DNA of 64,000 bases from Streptomyces sp. NRRL S-337 (GCF_000720175.1 NZ_JOIX01000057.1:1-64000), one strand, 5' to 3'. Counted from the first letter of the stretch, positions 43,977 to 53,189 are shown. Program-made: numbers and translations. The notes: generated by a model from the sequence alone, not told the origin.

Positions 43977-44667
43977 GCTCGCCCCCGTCCTCCCACGGAC
44001 GCGCGTAGCCGAAGCGGGCGCGGGCCTCGTCCAGCCGGCTGCCGCCGAGCGCGGCTTCCCGGATACGGGACTCGGTGCGTTCCACGGCCTCGGCGCGGCG
44101 GACGACCTCCTCGACGAGAGCGGCCGGGATGCGCAGCGCGCCGTTGTCGTCGGCGACGATCCAGTCGCCCGGGGCGACGGTGGTACCGGCGATGTCCACC
44201 TCGACGCCCGTACGGTCCAGCACCACCCGGTTCTTGCCGCTGACCATGGTCACATCGGTGCTGAACAGCGGGTATCCGGCGGATCGGCTCTCCTTCACAT
44301 CGCGCACCGAGCCGTGCACGACAGTGCCGGAGATGTCGCGGTGCAGGGCCACGGAACTGAGCAGGGAGCCCCAGTTGGTGCAGGTGCGGCTGCCGGCGTT
44401 GTCCACGACGACGACCGAGCCGGCCGGCACGTCGTCGATGTAGTTGGCGGCGTTGTGAAAGGTGGTGGCGTCGTCGATGGCGCGGTAGCGGACGGTGAAG
44501 GCGGGTCCGCAGGCGACGGTGCCGGGGGTGCGCGGCCGGATGCCGGGCAGCACGCACGGCGGGGTGCGCATGCTGTCCATGGCGTCGGAGAGGGCGGCGG
44601 TGTCCAGACGGGACAGACGCTCACGCAACGCCTCGGTGGGCACCGGGGTATCGGTGGCGGTGGTCAT
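43963..44667 (-). CDS. RraA-like family protein (HMG/CHA-aldolase fold)
   Basis: A 234-residue protein of the RraA/4-hydroxy-4-methyl-2-oxoglutarate aldolase superfamily, with the active-site GSVRD motif (R122, D123) and GDWIVADDNGALRIPA. True enzymes of this fold cleave hydroxy-oxo acids or decarboxylate oxaloacetate; others are RNase E inhibitors, improbable here. ATG at 44667 has a GGAGG site. It overlaps its neighbours on both sides, so it belongs to the aldolase/dehydrogenase operon. Confidence 0.84.
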   Translation of the reverse strand: MTTATDTPVPTEALRERLSRLDTAALSDAMDSMRTPPCVLPGIRPRTPGTVACGPAFTVRYRAIDDATTFHNAANYIDDVPAGSVVVVDNAGSRTCTNWGSLLSSVALHRDISGTVVHGSVRDVKESRSAGYPLFSTDVTMVSGKNRVVLDRTGVEVDIAGTTVAPGDWIVADDNGALRIPAALVEEVVRRAEAVERTESRIREAALGGSRLDEARARFGYARPWEDGGEHGDR

Positions 44668-46880
44668 GCGGATTCCTCCGTGAGCGTGCGGCGGCCGGTG
44701 AGGTGCCGGGCGAGGGACCAGGCAGCGAACTCGGTAGCGTAAGTGGCGACTTCGGGCCCGCGGTTGGGGACCGTCAGGGTGCTGGTGTGCTCGCCGGTCT
44801 CGTCCTGGACGGTGCAGGTGAGCGCGAGCGTGCCGGTGTGGGTCGTACGGTCCCCGCCGTCCCAGACGCCGGACAGGGCGACATCGAGCGCGCCCGAGCC
44901 GTCGGCGGTGGCGCGTTCGCGGGCCACTTCGGAGGCGAAGAGGCCCTCGGTGAGCCGGTCGTCGACGGTCAGGACGAGGGCGTGCTCGTCCAGGAGCTCG
45001 GCCAGTTCCTGGACCGCGGTGCGGTCCCGGTCGGTGACGATGTGGTCGGCGAGCGCCGCGTCCAGGCGTTTGGCCAGGTCGTCGGCGGCTTCGGGCGGGC
45101 AGCCGAGCCGGATGTCGACGTACGGGTAGTGCCAGCGGTAGGCGGGCTTCACCGGTACTCCGCTGTCCCGTACGAGGTCGTCGACCAGGGCTGCCGCGTC
45201 CGCCTCGATGATGCCGAGCGTGCGGCGGAAGACGGTGGTCACCTCGGGCGGCTCGGGGAGGTGCGGCAGGCCGCCGCGCAGCACGGACTCCAGCATCGGC
45301 AGGCATTCGCGGGGCGGGCCGGGGAGCATGATCACGGTGCTGCCCTGGGCCTCGGTGCGGCAGCCCCAGGCGGTGCCGTTGGTGTTCGGCAGCAGGTCGG
45401 CTCCCGCGGCGAACAGCGCCTGACGGCGGTTGTCGTCGTGGATGGCGACGCCGAAGCGGGTGAGGCGTGCCACGACGCCCTGCCATGCCTCCTCCCGGTG
45501 CTCCAGCGGGCGTCCCAGCGCGCGGGCCACGGCACTGCGGGTCACGTCGTCGGAGGTGGGGCCGAGTCCGCCCATCACCACGATGACGTCGTCGCGGCCG
45601 AGGGAGGGCCGGATGGCGTCGGCGATGGTCGCCTCGTCGTCGCCGATGGTGTGGCGGACGCGGACCGGGATGCCGCGCTCGCCGAGCATCCGGGAGGCGT
45701 TGCCCGCGTTGGAGTCCTCCAGGTCGCCGCGGAGCAGTTCGTCGCCGATGGTGATGATCGCGGCGGTGGGGGTGTGCGGGACCTCTCGGCAGGCGTCGAT
45801 GACCGCCTGGGCCGCTTCGGTGGTGTTGGCGGCGCCGCCCAGGTCGTAGGTGACCCGGTCGCGGCGGCGGGTGACATGCCGTACGGCGTCCTGGATGCTG
45901 CCGGCCTCGTCCTTGAAGCCGAGGTGCTCCAGCATCAGGGCGATGGTGAGGAACGCCGCGGCGGGGTTGGCGCGTCCGCGCCCGGCCATGGCCGGGGCGC
46001 TGCCGTGCACCGGCTCGAAGTAGTTGCCGGCCTCGCCGATGTTGGCGCTGGGCGCCAGGCCCAGTCCGCCCATCACGCCGCCGCCGAGGTCGGAGAGGAT
46101 GTCGCCGAACATGTTCTCGGCGACGATCACGCCGAAACGCTCCGGGCGGCGCGCCATCCACAGGGCGACCGCGTCCACGTTGAGGACCTCGAAGGGAATC
46201 TCCGGGTAGTCGGAGCCGATCGCTTCCAGTCGCTCCAGGACGTATGCGCTGCTCTGCCGAAGGACGTTGGGCTTGTCGGCGAGGGTGATCCGCTCGTAGC
46301 CGTGGCCCCGGGCGGTCTCGAAGGCGAAGCGCAGGATGCGGTCCAGGCCGTGCGAGGTCTGCAGCCGGATGCTTGCGGTGGAGCCGGCGCGGCCGCTGCG
46401 GCGGACGTTGGGGTGTTCGGCGACCAGCGGCCACATCTCGTCCGGTACGTGGTTCCAGTCCAGGCCGGCGTACAGGCCCTCGGTGTTCTCCCGGACCACG
46501 CAGAAGCGGTACGGCGTGCCACCGCCGAGGTAGTTCTCGACCGGCCGCAGATTGGCGAACAGGTCCAGGCGCTGGCGGAGTTGAATGATCGGCGAGATGT
46601 ACTGCGGAGCGCGTTCGCGGAGTTCGGGCGCCAGTTCCGCAAGTGCCTCGCGGCGCGGCTTGCTGGTGGTGGCGCCGAGCAGGACGGCGTCGCTGCGGTC
46701 GATCAGATCCCAGGTGCGGTCGGGGACGGGGGTGCCCTCGGCGCGCCAGCACTCCCAGCCGATGTCACCGAATTCCAGGTCGATGGGCAGGCCGAGGGCC
46801 TCGATCACCGGCAGTGCGGCGTCCAGGACCTCCGGTCCGATGCCGTCGCCGGGCAGGACTGCGACGGTCTTGCGGTTCAT
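44664..46880 (-). CDS. Isocitrate/isopropylmalate dehydrogenase fused to CinA-like protein
   Basis: A single 738-codon frame. Residues 1-365 are a complete NAD(P)-dependent beta-decarboxylating dehydrogenase: [62 protein letters not shown] and [13 protein letters not shown]. Residues 372-540 are a CinA-type molybdopterin-binding-fold domain ([26 protein letters not shown]). Residues 545-735 resemble the CinA C-terminal region, but the usual SCTGG nucleophile segment reads RLTEG. The start at 46880 overlaps the upstream stop. I infer oxidation/decarboxylation of a malate-like acid coupled with an unknown nucleotide-repair or cofactor function; a fusion of this kind is unusual. Confidence 0.8.
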   Translation of the reverse strand: MNRKTVAVLPGDGIGPEVLDAALPVIEALGLPIDLEFGDIGWECWRAEGTPVPDRTWDLIDRSDAVLLGATTSKPRREALAELAPELRERAPQYISPIIQLRQRLDLFANLRPVENYLGGGTPYRFCVVRENTEGLYAGLDWNHVPDEMWPLVAEHPNVRRSGRAGSTASIRLQTSHGLDRILRFAFETARGHGYERITLADKPNVLRQSSAYVLERLEAIGSDYPEIPFEVLNVDAVALWMARRPERFGVIVAENMFGDILSDLGGGVMGGLGLAPSANIGEAGNYFEPVHGSAPAMAGRGRANPAAAFLTIALMLEHLGFKDEAGSIQDAVRHVTRRRDRVTYDLGGAANTTEAAQAVIDACREVPHTPTAAIITIGDELLRGDLEDSNAGNASRMLGERGIPVRVRHTIGDDEATIADAIRPSLGRDDVIVVMGGLGPTSDDVTRSAVARALGRPLEHREEAWQGVVARLTRFGVAIHDDNRRQALFAAGADLLPNTNGTAWGCRTEAQGSTVIMLPGPPRECLPMLESVLRGGLPHLPEPPEVTTVFRRTLGIIEADAAALVDDLVRDSGVPVKPAYRWHYPYVDIRLGCPPEAADDLAKRLDAALADHIVTDRDRTAVQELAELLDEHALVLTVDDRLTEGLFASEVARERATADGSGALDVALSGVWDGGDRTTHTGTLALTCTVQDETGEHTSTLTVPNRGPEVATYATEFAAWSLARHLTGRRTLTEESA

Positions 46881-47707
46881 GACTCTTCAGCTCCCAGGAA
46901 GCGGGCGACGGCGTCTCGGGTGAGGGCCGGTTGGTCGGCGTGCGGGCGCATTCCGGCCTGCGGGATGCCCACCAGGTGGTGCCGCGGGCGGGGGCCGGTG
47001 GCCAGGTGCTTGGCCTGGACGAGCAGCGACTGTTCGCCGTACACGTGCAGCAGTGGTCCGGGGAAGTCCCGCACGGGCTCCCGGGCGTCGGCGTCGTGCA
47101 GCAGCCGCAGTCCGGTGGACAGTCGCCGTCCCGCCGCGGCTTGATCCGGCGCGGGGCCTGGTGCGGCCGCCGGTTCGGTCCGCTGCCGCGGTACGCTCCC
47201 GGGCTCCCGGGCCGGGCCGCTGACGACCTCTTCGAGGAGGTGCAGTGCCGTGGACAGGCCGTGGGTGCCGACGGCGGCGGCGATCCGCTCCAGTTCGGTG
47301 TTCAGCTCGTCGTCGGCGACGGTCGGGCCGGAGAGCAGCAACACCTTGGAGTGATGGGTCCACTCGTGGGTGAGCAGGGCCTGGACGACGGCGCCGCCCA
47401 GGGCGTTGCCGGCCAGCAGGTCGGGGCCGTCGGTGCCGGAGGCGAGGTGGGCCGCCCAGCGGTCCACGAGAGCCTTCAGGTCGTCGCCCTCGCACAGTAA
47501 GGAGAGGGTGTCGTAGATCGTGATCCGGTGGCCCGAGGCGAGCAGCGGCTCCGCGACCTGCTGGAAGAAGGCGCCATGGTCCCAGCGGGGCATGACGGGG
47601 GCGAGGACGACCGCATGCCGCGGTGCGTCGGGCTCGCCCAGAACTGCGGCGGCCGGAGCCGGCGCGGCGTCGCGCACCGGCTCCGGATGCGGGGGACGCG
47701 ACGTCAC
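46877..47707 (-). CDS. Alpha/beta-hydrolase-fold protein lacking the catalytic triad
   Basis: A 276-residue protein with the alpha/beta-hydrolase topology (VVLAPVMPRWDHGAFFQQ, LLAGNALGGAVVQALL, GPLLHVYGEQSLLV). The nucleophile elbow is GNALGG with alanine at 102, the acid position has S227 (GEQSLLV) and the histidine position reads AGMRPHADQP with M253. All three catalytic positions are thus changed, pointing to a non-hydrolytic role such as a binding, scaffold or C-C bond-related function. GTG at 47707 overlaps the aldolase stop; it overlaps the fusion gene by 4 nt. Its place between aldolase and dehydrogenase implies a role in the same pathway. Confidence 0.75.
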   Translation of the reverse strand: MTSRPPHPEPVRDAAPAPAAAVLGEPDAPRHAVVLAPVMPRWDHGAFFQQVAEPLLASGHRITIYDTLSLLCEGDDLKALVDRWAAHLASGTDGPDLLAGNALGGAVVQALLTHEWTHHSKVLLLSGPTVADDELNTELERIAAAVGTHGLSTALHLLEEVVSGPAREPGSVPRQRTEPAAAPGPAPDQAAAGRRLSTGLRLLHDADAREPVRDFPGPLLHVYGEQSLLVQAKHLATGPRPRHHLVGIPQAGMRPHADQPALTRDAVARFLGAEES

Positions 47708-48642
47708 CGGGCGCCCGCCGCGGTGAGCTCGCGGGCCGCCGAGAAGGCGTCGCCGATCCGGTCCACGGGGAGCTTGGCGCGCTCCTCCACGGAGAGGTCG
47801 AAGTGGCCCAGCACCAGGTCGGGCAGCGGCAGGGAAGGCGTGGCCTGCGCGATCTCGGACTCCATGCGGTGGGCGAGGTTGAGGATCCGGCCGAGGTCGT
47901 ACCCACCGTCGGCAGGACGGCTGTGCCGGCCGAGGTAGGCCAGCCACTGCTCGGTGACCAGATTGCCCGGGCCCTTGCCCATGCCCAGGACCGAGGAGTC
48001 GATCCAGGTGGCGCCCGCGTCCACGGCGGCGATCGCGTTGGCCAGCGCCAGGCCGAGGTTGTTGTGGGCGTGCAGTCCGATGGCCGCATCGGTCACCGAG
48101 CGGACCAGGGTGACCAGTTGGGAGACCTCGCGCGGCAGCATGCTGCCGTTGGAGTCGGCGAGGTACACGACGTCGGCGCCGGCGTCGCCGGACAGCGCGG
48201 CGAGGTCGACAAGTCTTCGCCGGTCGAGCTGGCTGACCCGGGTGATGTTGACGGTGGTGGTGAAGCCGAGGTCAGCGGCCTGGGCGAGCAGGGCAAGCCC
48301 CGGCTCGGGCGCACCGGAGGGCAGGCAGAACCGTACGAGGCGGATGCCGGCCTCGTACATGCGCGACAGGTCCTCGGAGGTGATGTTCTTCGGGTGCAGG
48401 ATCATGCAGAGGCGGTCGGGCGAGACGACCTCGGCGACCGCACGGATGTAGTCGTCCGCACCCACGCCGGTCCGGCCGATGCCGGGCTGCGGTTTGAACG
48501 AACCGTTGCGGTAGCCGATCTCGACCCACTCCATGCCGGCCGCGACGCTCTCCCGGGCGTGGTGCAGCGCGTAGTCGAGCGGGAAGTCGAAGTTGTTGCG
48601 GTAGCCACCGTCGCGCAGCGTCACATCAAGATTGACGATCAT
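47704..48642 (-). CDS. DRE-TIM metallolyase (HMG-CoA lyase/4-hydroxy-2-oxovalerate aldolase-like)
   Basis: A 312-residue aldolase of the DRE-TIM superfamily. LDVTLRDGGYRN carries the metal-binding Asp and the DRE-like LRDG motif; H and N metal ligands occur in GLHAHNNLGLALANAI, and LADSNGSM marks the core barrel. It is shorter than LeuA-type synthases, as expected for aldolases that cleave or form a pyruvate/oxaloacetate-derived bond. ATG at 48642 follows GGAGGGG. First gene of the leftward operon whose next genes overlap by 4 nt each. Confidence 0.86.
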   Translation of the reverse strand: MIVNLDVTLRDGGYRNNFDFPLDYALHHARESVAAGMEWVEIGYRNGSFKPQPGIGRTGVGADDYIRAVAEVVSPDRLCMILHPKNITSEDLSRMYEAGIRLVRFCLPSGAPEPGLALLAQAADLGFTTTVNITRVSQLDRRRLVDLAALSGDAGADVVYLADSNGSMLPREVSQLVTLVRSVTDAAIGLHAHNNLGLALANAIAAVDAGATWIDSSVLGMGKGPGNLVTEQWLAYLGRHSRPADGGYDLGRILNLAHRMESEIAQATPSLPLPDLVLGHFDLSVEERAKLPVDRIGDAFSAARELTAAGAR

Positions 48643-48959
48643 TACCCCTCCATATATGGCGCAGGCAGTCGGCGGGGTGACAGCAGACGTGCGCGTCCGT
48701 CGCGATGCGACGGACCGATGAGAATTGCGCACTTTTGTTGAGCGGGACCCCCCTAAGAACCCCGCACCACCCCGTTAGCGAACTCCACGGACCAGAAAGG
48801 CCACACTGTTCCTTCGGTGAAGCACCGGGGTGTGGCGGCGCCGGGAGTCCGACGGCGCTAAACCTACCGCACGCTTTCAGTCGAACTCTAATGGCCGGGT
48901 AAAAATTCGCCGGGAGGTGGTGTACACACACCCGACAACATCCATTAACCCCTGCTCTT
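48643..48959. other. Intergenic region between LysR gene and aldolase operon
   Basis: These 317 bp contain no gene. They must hold the promoter of the leftward aldolase operon; the sequence is AT-richer near 48870-48950. I see no strong palindrome. Confidence 0.5.
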
Positions 48960-49883
48960 TCATTGCGGCCGGCGGCTTTGCCGAAGGTCGCCCGCGACCT
49001 TCCGGCGAACCTGCGCACTGGTCGCCGCAAGCACTTCCAGGCGTTCCGGATCTGCGGTTTCTCGCACGGCGAGAAACATGCGGATGGTGATGGGCTCCCC
49101 CTCCAGGGGCAGCAGCGCGATCCGGCGGGAGGAGACGGTATGGGCCACCGTCGGGTACATCAGCGTCCAGGCGGGCGCACCCGCGCCGATCTCGGCGAGG
49201 GTGTCCTGAAGTCCGGTGGAGGACGGGCCGAGGGGCGGTTCGAAGCCCGCCTTGCGGCAGGCGGAGAGGACCGTGTCGAACAGCACGGGGTTGTCGGCGC
49301 GGGAGGCCATGCGCAAGGGCAGCCCGGCGAGGCCGGCCAGGTCCAGCACGTCGCGCCGGGCCAGCGGGTGCGAGGCGGGCAGGGCGACCACCAGCGGGTC
49401 GTGCCAAAGAGCGAGAAGCCGCAGGCCGGGGGCGCTGTCGATACCGCGGATGAAGGCCGCGTCCAGGCGCCCGGCACGCACCTCTTCCAGGCGGGTACGG
49501 GCGTCGAGCGTCTGGAATTCGAAGCGGGTGCCGGCGCCGCGGCCGGGCAAGGCGTCCAGGAAGTCGTCCAGGCGTCCCCCCAGCGCGGAGCTGATGCCGA
49601 TGCGGAAGGTGGCCTCGCTCTGCGTGGCCAGCCTCCTGGCCTTTGCGGCGAAGACGTCCAGCGCCTTCAGCAGTTCCCGCCCCTCGGGCAGCAGTGCCCG
49701 CCCGACCGGCGTGAGGGTGACGGTGCGACTGGAGCGATCGAAGAGCTGGGTGTGCAATTCCCGCTCCAGTCGGCGCACCTGCTGACTGACGGCGGGCTGG
49801 CCTATGTGCAATCGCTCGGCCGCCCGGCCGAAATGCAGCTCTTCGGCGACCGCAACGAAGTACTGAATCTGACGCAGTTCCAC
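48960..49883 (-). CDS. LysR-type transcriptional regulator
   Basis: A 307-residue LTTR. The N-terminal winged helix is MELRQIQYFVAVAEELHFGRAAERLHIGQPAVSQQVRRLERELHTQLFDRSSRTV, followed by a ligand-binding domain. GTG at 49883 lies just before the conserved ELRQIQYF; an upstream extension is not supported. It lies between the two leftward blocks and is the only recognised regulator of the locus, so it probably controls one or both, sensing an intermediate. Confidence 0.9.
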   Translation of the reverse strand: MELRQIQYFVAVAEELHFGRAAERLHIGQPAVSQQVRRLERELHTQLFDRSSRTVTLTPVGRALLPEGRELLKALDVFAAKARRLATQSEATFRIGISSALGGRLDDFLDALPGRGAGTRFEFQTLDARTRLEEVRAGRLDAAFIRGIDSAPGLRLLALWHDPLVVALPASHPLARRDVLDLAGLAGLPLRMASRADNPVLFDTVLSACRKAGFEPPLGPSSTGLQDTLAEIGAGAPAWTLMYPTVAHTVSSRRIALLPLEGEPITIRMFLAVRETADPERLEVLAATSAQVRRKVAGDLRQSRRPQ

Positions 49884-49920
49884 AGGACCCCCCGATTCCC
49901 AGAGCGATCCCATTGTTGAA

Positions 49921-49939
49921 AGCAAAACATTTAGTTGCT
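49921..49939. promoter_or_regulatory. 19-bp dyad upstream of LysR gene
   Basis: AGCAA at 49921-49925 faces TTGCT at 49935-49939 around AACATTTAG, a 5-bp-arm dyad 38-56 bp before the LysR start. It is a weak candidate for autoregulation; the T-N11-A form is not met. Confidence 0.35.
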
Positions 49940-50068
49940 GGGGATCGCCCGCACGGCGAATCCTCGCATACCGACGAGCGGCGCCACCACCGGATGGGGC
50001 CGCTCGTCGGATCGGGCACTACGAAAGGAGTCCGTGGAGTTTTACCCAGACACTTTTCGGACGATTGT

Positions 50069-51340
50069 TTACTCGGCAGTAGCTCCCTGCAATTCCGCGG
50101 CGGGCTGCGCGGCGCTCCGCATTTCACGGCCGGCCCGCTCCTGCCGCCTGGCCAGCGACAGGAACAGTGCAAAGGCCGCGATTCCCACCACTGAGGCACT
50201 CAGGACGAACCACCCCAGGGCGAACAGGTCGCCGGCCGGCAGCCGGCTGGAGACGAAGATCCCCAGCGAGGCCGCGAGCAGCTGGAGCGCGCCCATGAGG
50301 CCGGAGGCGGAGCCGGCGGTCGAGCGGAAGGTCGTCACCCCCGCGCTCATCGACAGCGGCAGCAGGAAGCCGTTGCCGTACGTCATCACCGGCATGAAGA
50401 CCAGCACCAGCAGGCCCCAGGGCGCGCCGGCCCCGCTCAGACCCAGCCCCAGCATCATCAGCGCTCCGACGAGGAAGAACCCGTGGCCCATCCACAGAAG
50501 CTGGTTGATGGGCCGCTTGCGCACCAGCGTGCGCGAGGTCAGGTTGCCCGCGACGTAGGCGATCGAGACCGTGATGTAGCAGTAGCTGGTGGTCTCGGTG
50601 GCCAGGCCCATCTTCTCGAAGACCAGCGGGGAGGCGGCCAGGTAACCGAAGTAACCGCCGTACGCCACCCCCAGGTTGACGGTGTAGGCCCAGAACAGCG
50701 GACGGGTCAGCAGCTTGGGGTAGCCCTTGAGCGTGGCGCCCAGGTGCTTGCTGCGCCGCTCCGGCGGCAGGCTCTCCGGAATGGAGGTGACCATCACGAT
50801 CAGCGTCGCCAACCCGATCAGCGCGGTCACCACGAACGGGGCCCGCCACGAGACATAGGTGGTCAGATATCCGCCGACCAGAGGGGCTATGGACGGGGAG
50901 ACGCCCACGATCGGCATGACCGTGGCGAACATCCGGGCCGCGTCCTTCTCCTCGTACAGGTCACTGATCACGGCCCGGCCGAGCACCATGCCCGATCCCG
51001 CGCCCAGCGCCTGAAGGAGCCGACCGGCACCGAACACCTCGACCGTGGGTGCCACCGCGCACAGCAGGGACGCCACGACGAACAGTCCGAGACCGGAGAC
51101 GATGACGCGCTTTCGGCCGTACGCGTCCGAGATCGGCCCGTAGACCGCCTGCGAGACCGCGATGCCGATCATGAAGGCGCTGAACGTCCATTGCACGGAC
51201 GCGACCGGGGTGCCGAAGGCGTGCGCGGTGGCCGGCACGCCCGGCAGGTTGATGTCGGAGGCGAACAGGCCGCCGGCGTTCAGCGAGCACAGGACGGCGA
51301 GCAACAGCGCGTAGGGCGTGCGTGTTGATGCGGTCTTCAT
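50069..51340 (-). CDS. MFS exporter, Bcr/CflA-like drug resistance family
   Basis: A 423-residue protein with about 12 hydrophobic segments and the DHA1 motif A (GPISDAYGRKRVIV) plus GRLLQALGAGSGMVLGRAVI motif C-like. Its last residues are basic. ATG at 51340 has an AAGGAAG site some 13 nt upstream; a GTG at 51388 would overlap the upstream stop by 4 nt and is an alternative. It is downstream of the FAD-dependent gene and should export the pathway product. Confidence 0.84.
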   Translation of the reverse strand: MKTASTRTPYALLLAVLCSLNAGGLFASDINLPGVPATAHAFGTPVASVQWTFSAFMIGIAVSQAVYGPISDAYGRKRVIVSGLGLFVVASLLCAVAPTVEVFGAGRLLQALGAGSGMVLGRAVISDLYEEKDAARMFATVMPIVGVSPSIAPLVGGYLTTYVSWRAPFVVTALIGLATLIVMVTSIPESLPPERRSKHLGATLKGYPKLLTRPLFWAYTVNLGVAYGGYFGYLAASPLVFEKMGLATETTSYCYITVSIAYVAGNLTSRTLVRKRPINQLLWMGHGFFLVGALMMLGLGLSGAGAPWGLLVLVFMPVMTYGNGFLLPLSMSAGVTTFRSTAGSASGLMGALQLLAASLGIFVSSRLPAGDLFALGWFVLSASVVGIAAFALFLSLARRQERAGREMRSAAQPAAELQGATAE

Positions 51341-51384
51341 GGCAACGGGACAACTTCCTTGGTCGAGGGTGAGCGGCTGAGGAC

Positions 51385-52824
51385 TCACCTGGTGGGGGTC
51401 GGTGCCTGGGCGATCTCCGCCCCGGCCAGCCGCCCGAATGTCAGCGCCCGCAGCACCGAAGTGGCCCCCGGATAGCGGCTGTAGTAGAGCCCGGCGGTCT
51501 CACCGATGGCGTACAGGCCCTGGACGGGCTCGCCCTGCTCGGTCAGCACGCGCGAGCGGGTGTCGGTGCGCAGCCCGCCGAAGGTGAAGGTGATGGCGCA
51601 GTGCACCGGCCAGGCCATGTACGGCCCGGTGTCCAGCTCCACGGCCCAGTTGGACTTCGGCGGCACGAGGCCGACGGTGTGCTTGCCGTCCAGCCGTGTC
51701 GGATCGAAGGGAGTGGGCCGGCAGGCGTCGTTGTACCGGGCCACGGTCCAGCTCAGCTCGTCGGGCGCGATGTCCAGCGTGCAGGCCAGCTCGTCGATGG
51801 TCGGCGCGGTGATCGGGTCCTTGTCCGTGAGCAACGACCGCTCGTGTCCCTCGATCTGCAGCAGCTTGGCGTCGCAGATCAGGTACGCGGACTGCCGGGC
51901 CTCCCGCCAGATGCGGTACGCGACGTCCTCGAAGGTGTTGTCGGGGGTGTCCGCCCCCTCGTCCAGGAAGCGCCGCCCGTCCGCGTTGACGAGGATCCCG
52001 TACGGGTAGGCCATGATGAGCGCCTCGGCCTGGTGGCTGCGCGGATCGACGGGCTCGCCGTGGAAACGGTCGTACTGGCCGCTGCGGGCGGCTCCCACCG
52101 CCACCGCCATCTCGATGCCCTCGCCCTTGTTGTTCTCACCGCCGGGCGCGATCGGCCGCAACCCGCCGCCGGTGGGCCCCACATGGCGTTCCAGCAGCTC
52201 CGGGTTCCCCTGGAATCCGCCGCACGCCAGCACGACCCGCCGGGCTGCGATGTGCCGCAACCTGCCGTCCTCCTGTACGTGTACGCCGTTGACCCCGCCG
52301 AAGACGTCGGTGCTCAGCGCCGTGGCGCGGGCCCCGTAGGCGATCGAGCCGCCGAGCCGCTCCAGCGACGTGGCGAGCTTGTCCACCAGGCTGGCGCCGC
52401 CGCCGGCGGGCATCAACCGGGGGCCGCGCGCGGTGACGAAGTAGGTCGGCCGGGTCTCGAACTCCACGCCGTGCCGGTCGGCGAGCCAGCGCACGGTGGG
52501 CTCCGCGTTCCGGCTCAGCGCCGCGATGTGGTCGGCGTCCGACTGCCCCTCGCTCAGCTCGTGCATCCGGCTCTCGAAGTCCTCCGCCGGCGTGCCGTCG
52601 GCGGTGAGCCGGAGGAACGAACCGGTCCAGGTGGTGTTCCCGCCACGGTTGTAGCGGCTGGACCGCTCCAGGACCAGGACCCGGCTGCCGGGGGCGTTCT
52701 CGGCGAAGCTGACCGCGGTCGCCAGGCCGCCCGCACCACATCCCACCACCAGCAGATCCAGGGGACCCGAGGCAGCGGCTGCGGCGGCGGACGACGGTAC
52801 GGCGGTGTCAAGCGCGTCGCTCAC
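51385..52824 (-). CDS. FAD-dependent reductase/dehydrogenase (fumarate-reductase/TcuA-like)
   Basis: A 479-residue flavoprotein of the succinate dehydrogenase/fumarate reductase flavoprotein family. The FAD motif VVGCGAGGLATAVSFAE is at about 25-41; the substrate domain has the family motif RFLDEGADTPDNTFEDVAYRIW and GGLRTDTRSRVL...GLYAIGETAG. Close pattern similarity is to FAD-dependent tricarballylate dehydrogenase/3-ketosteroid-dehydrogenase-like enzymes. GTG at 52824 lies 13 nt after AGGAG; an eight-codon frame (ATG at 52834) overlaps the start. It may desaturate or reduce a dicarboxylic acid. Confidence 0.8.
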   Translation of the reverse strand: MSDALDTAVPSSAAAAAASGPLDLLVVGCGAGGLATAVSFAENAPGSRVLVLERSSRYNRGGNTTWTGSFLRLTADGTPAEDFESRMHELSEGQSDADHIAALSRNAEPTVRWLADRHGVEFETRPTYFVTARGPRLMPAGGGASLVDKLATSLERLGGSIAYGARATALSTDVFGGVNGVHVQEDGRLRHIAARRVVLACGGFQGNPELLERHVGPTGGGLRPIAPGGENNKGEGIEMAVAVGAARSGQYDRFHGEPVDPRSHQAEALIMAYPYGILVNADGRRFLDEGADTPDNTFEDVAYRIWREARQSAYLICDAKLLQIEGHERSLLTDKDPITAPTIDELACTLDIAPDELSWTVARYNDACRPTPFDPTRLDGKHTVGLVPPKSNWAVELDTGPYMAWPVHCAITFTFGGLRTDTRSRVLTEQGEPVQGLYAIGETAGLYYSRYPGATSVLRALTFGRLAGAEIAQAPTPTR

Positions 52825-52892
52825 GGCGGCTCATCAACTCCTGTTCTGATGTGGGGAGAACCGGCGGCCGGACGGCCGGGAGCCGGCGGTGC

Positions 52893-52937
52893 GGCCGTTT
52901 CCGGGCCGGACCCGGGGGTGATCCGGCCCGGAAACGG
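52893..52937. terminator. 17-bp perfect hairpin (first of a tandem pair)
   Basis: GCCGTTTCCGGGCCGGA (52893-52909) is perfectly complementary to TCCGGCCCGGAAACGGC (52921-52937) with an 11-nt loop. With the hairpin at 52948-52985 it occupies the 167-bp gap between the tautomerase and FAD-enzyme genes. Confidence 0.8.
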
Positions 52938-52947
52938 CGCCAGGGAG

Positions 52948-52985
52948 TGGGTCCGTCCGCAGGCCGTGGTTCCTGCGGACGGACC
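52948..52985. terminator. 15-bp perfect hairpin after tautomerase gene
   Basis: GGGTCCGTCCGCAGG (52948-52962) and CCTGCGGACGGACCC (52971-52985) form a perfect stem with an 8-nt loop, six bases beyond the leftward tautomerase stop. It is probably a rho-independent-like terminator or an mRNA-stabilising hairpin. Confidence 0.8.
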
Positions 52986-52991
52986 CTGTGG

Positions 52992-53189
52992 TCAGCGCTT
53001 GGCGGCGCGGGCGGCGAGCGTGTCGCCACCGATCGACCAGCTGTCGGTGGCGATCTCCTGCACGGTCACCCACACGCTCTCCGGCTTGCTGCCGGTGGCC
53101 TTCACATAGGCGTCGGTCAGCTCACGGACCAGCTCCGCCTTCTGCTCGGCGGTCTTACCAGGGGTCTGCTGCACGTGGATGAGAGGCAT
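52992..53189 (-). CDS. 4-oxalocrotonate tautomerase family protein
   Basis: A 65-residue 4-OT-family enzyme. After Met removal Pro1 is the catalytic base (MPLIHVQQTPGKTAEQKAELVRELTDA); the length and the VTVQEIATDSWSIGGDTLAAR end are typical. Tautomerases of this size isomerise enol/keto forms of muconate-like acids or catalyse related proton transfers. ATG at 53189 has a GGAGA site. It is isolated by terminators from the downstream FAD enzyme. Confidence 0.86.
   Translation of the reverse strand: MPLIHVQQTPGKTAEQKAELVRELTDAYVKATGSKPESVWVTVQEIATDSWSIGGDTLAARAAKR

Noticed and set aside
52808..52834. Eight-codon leader frame overlapping the FAD-enzyme start
   Set aside because: It has an AGGAG only 3 nt before its ATG and contains no attenuator-like codon run; a chance frame is likely. 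It is noted only in the gene entry.
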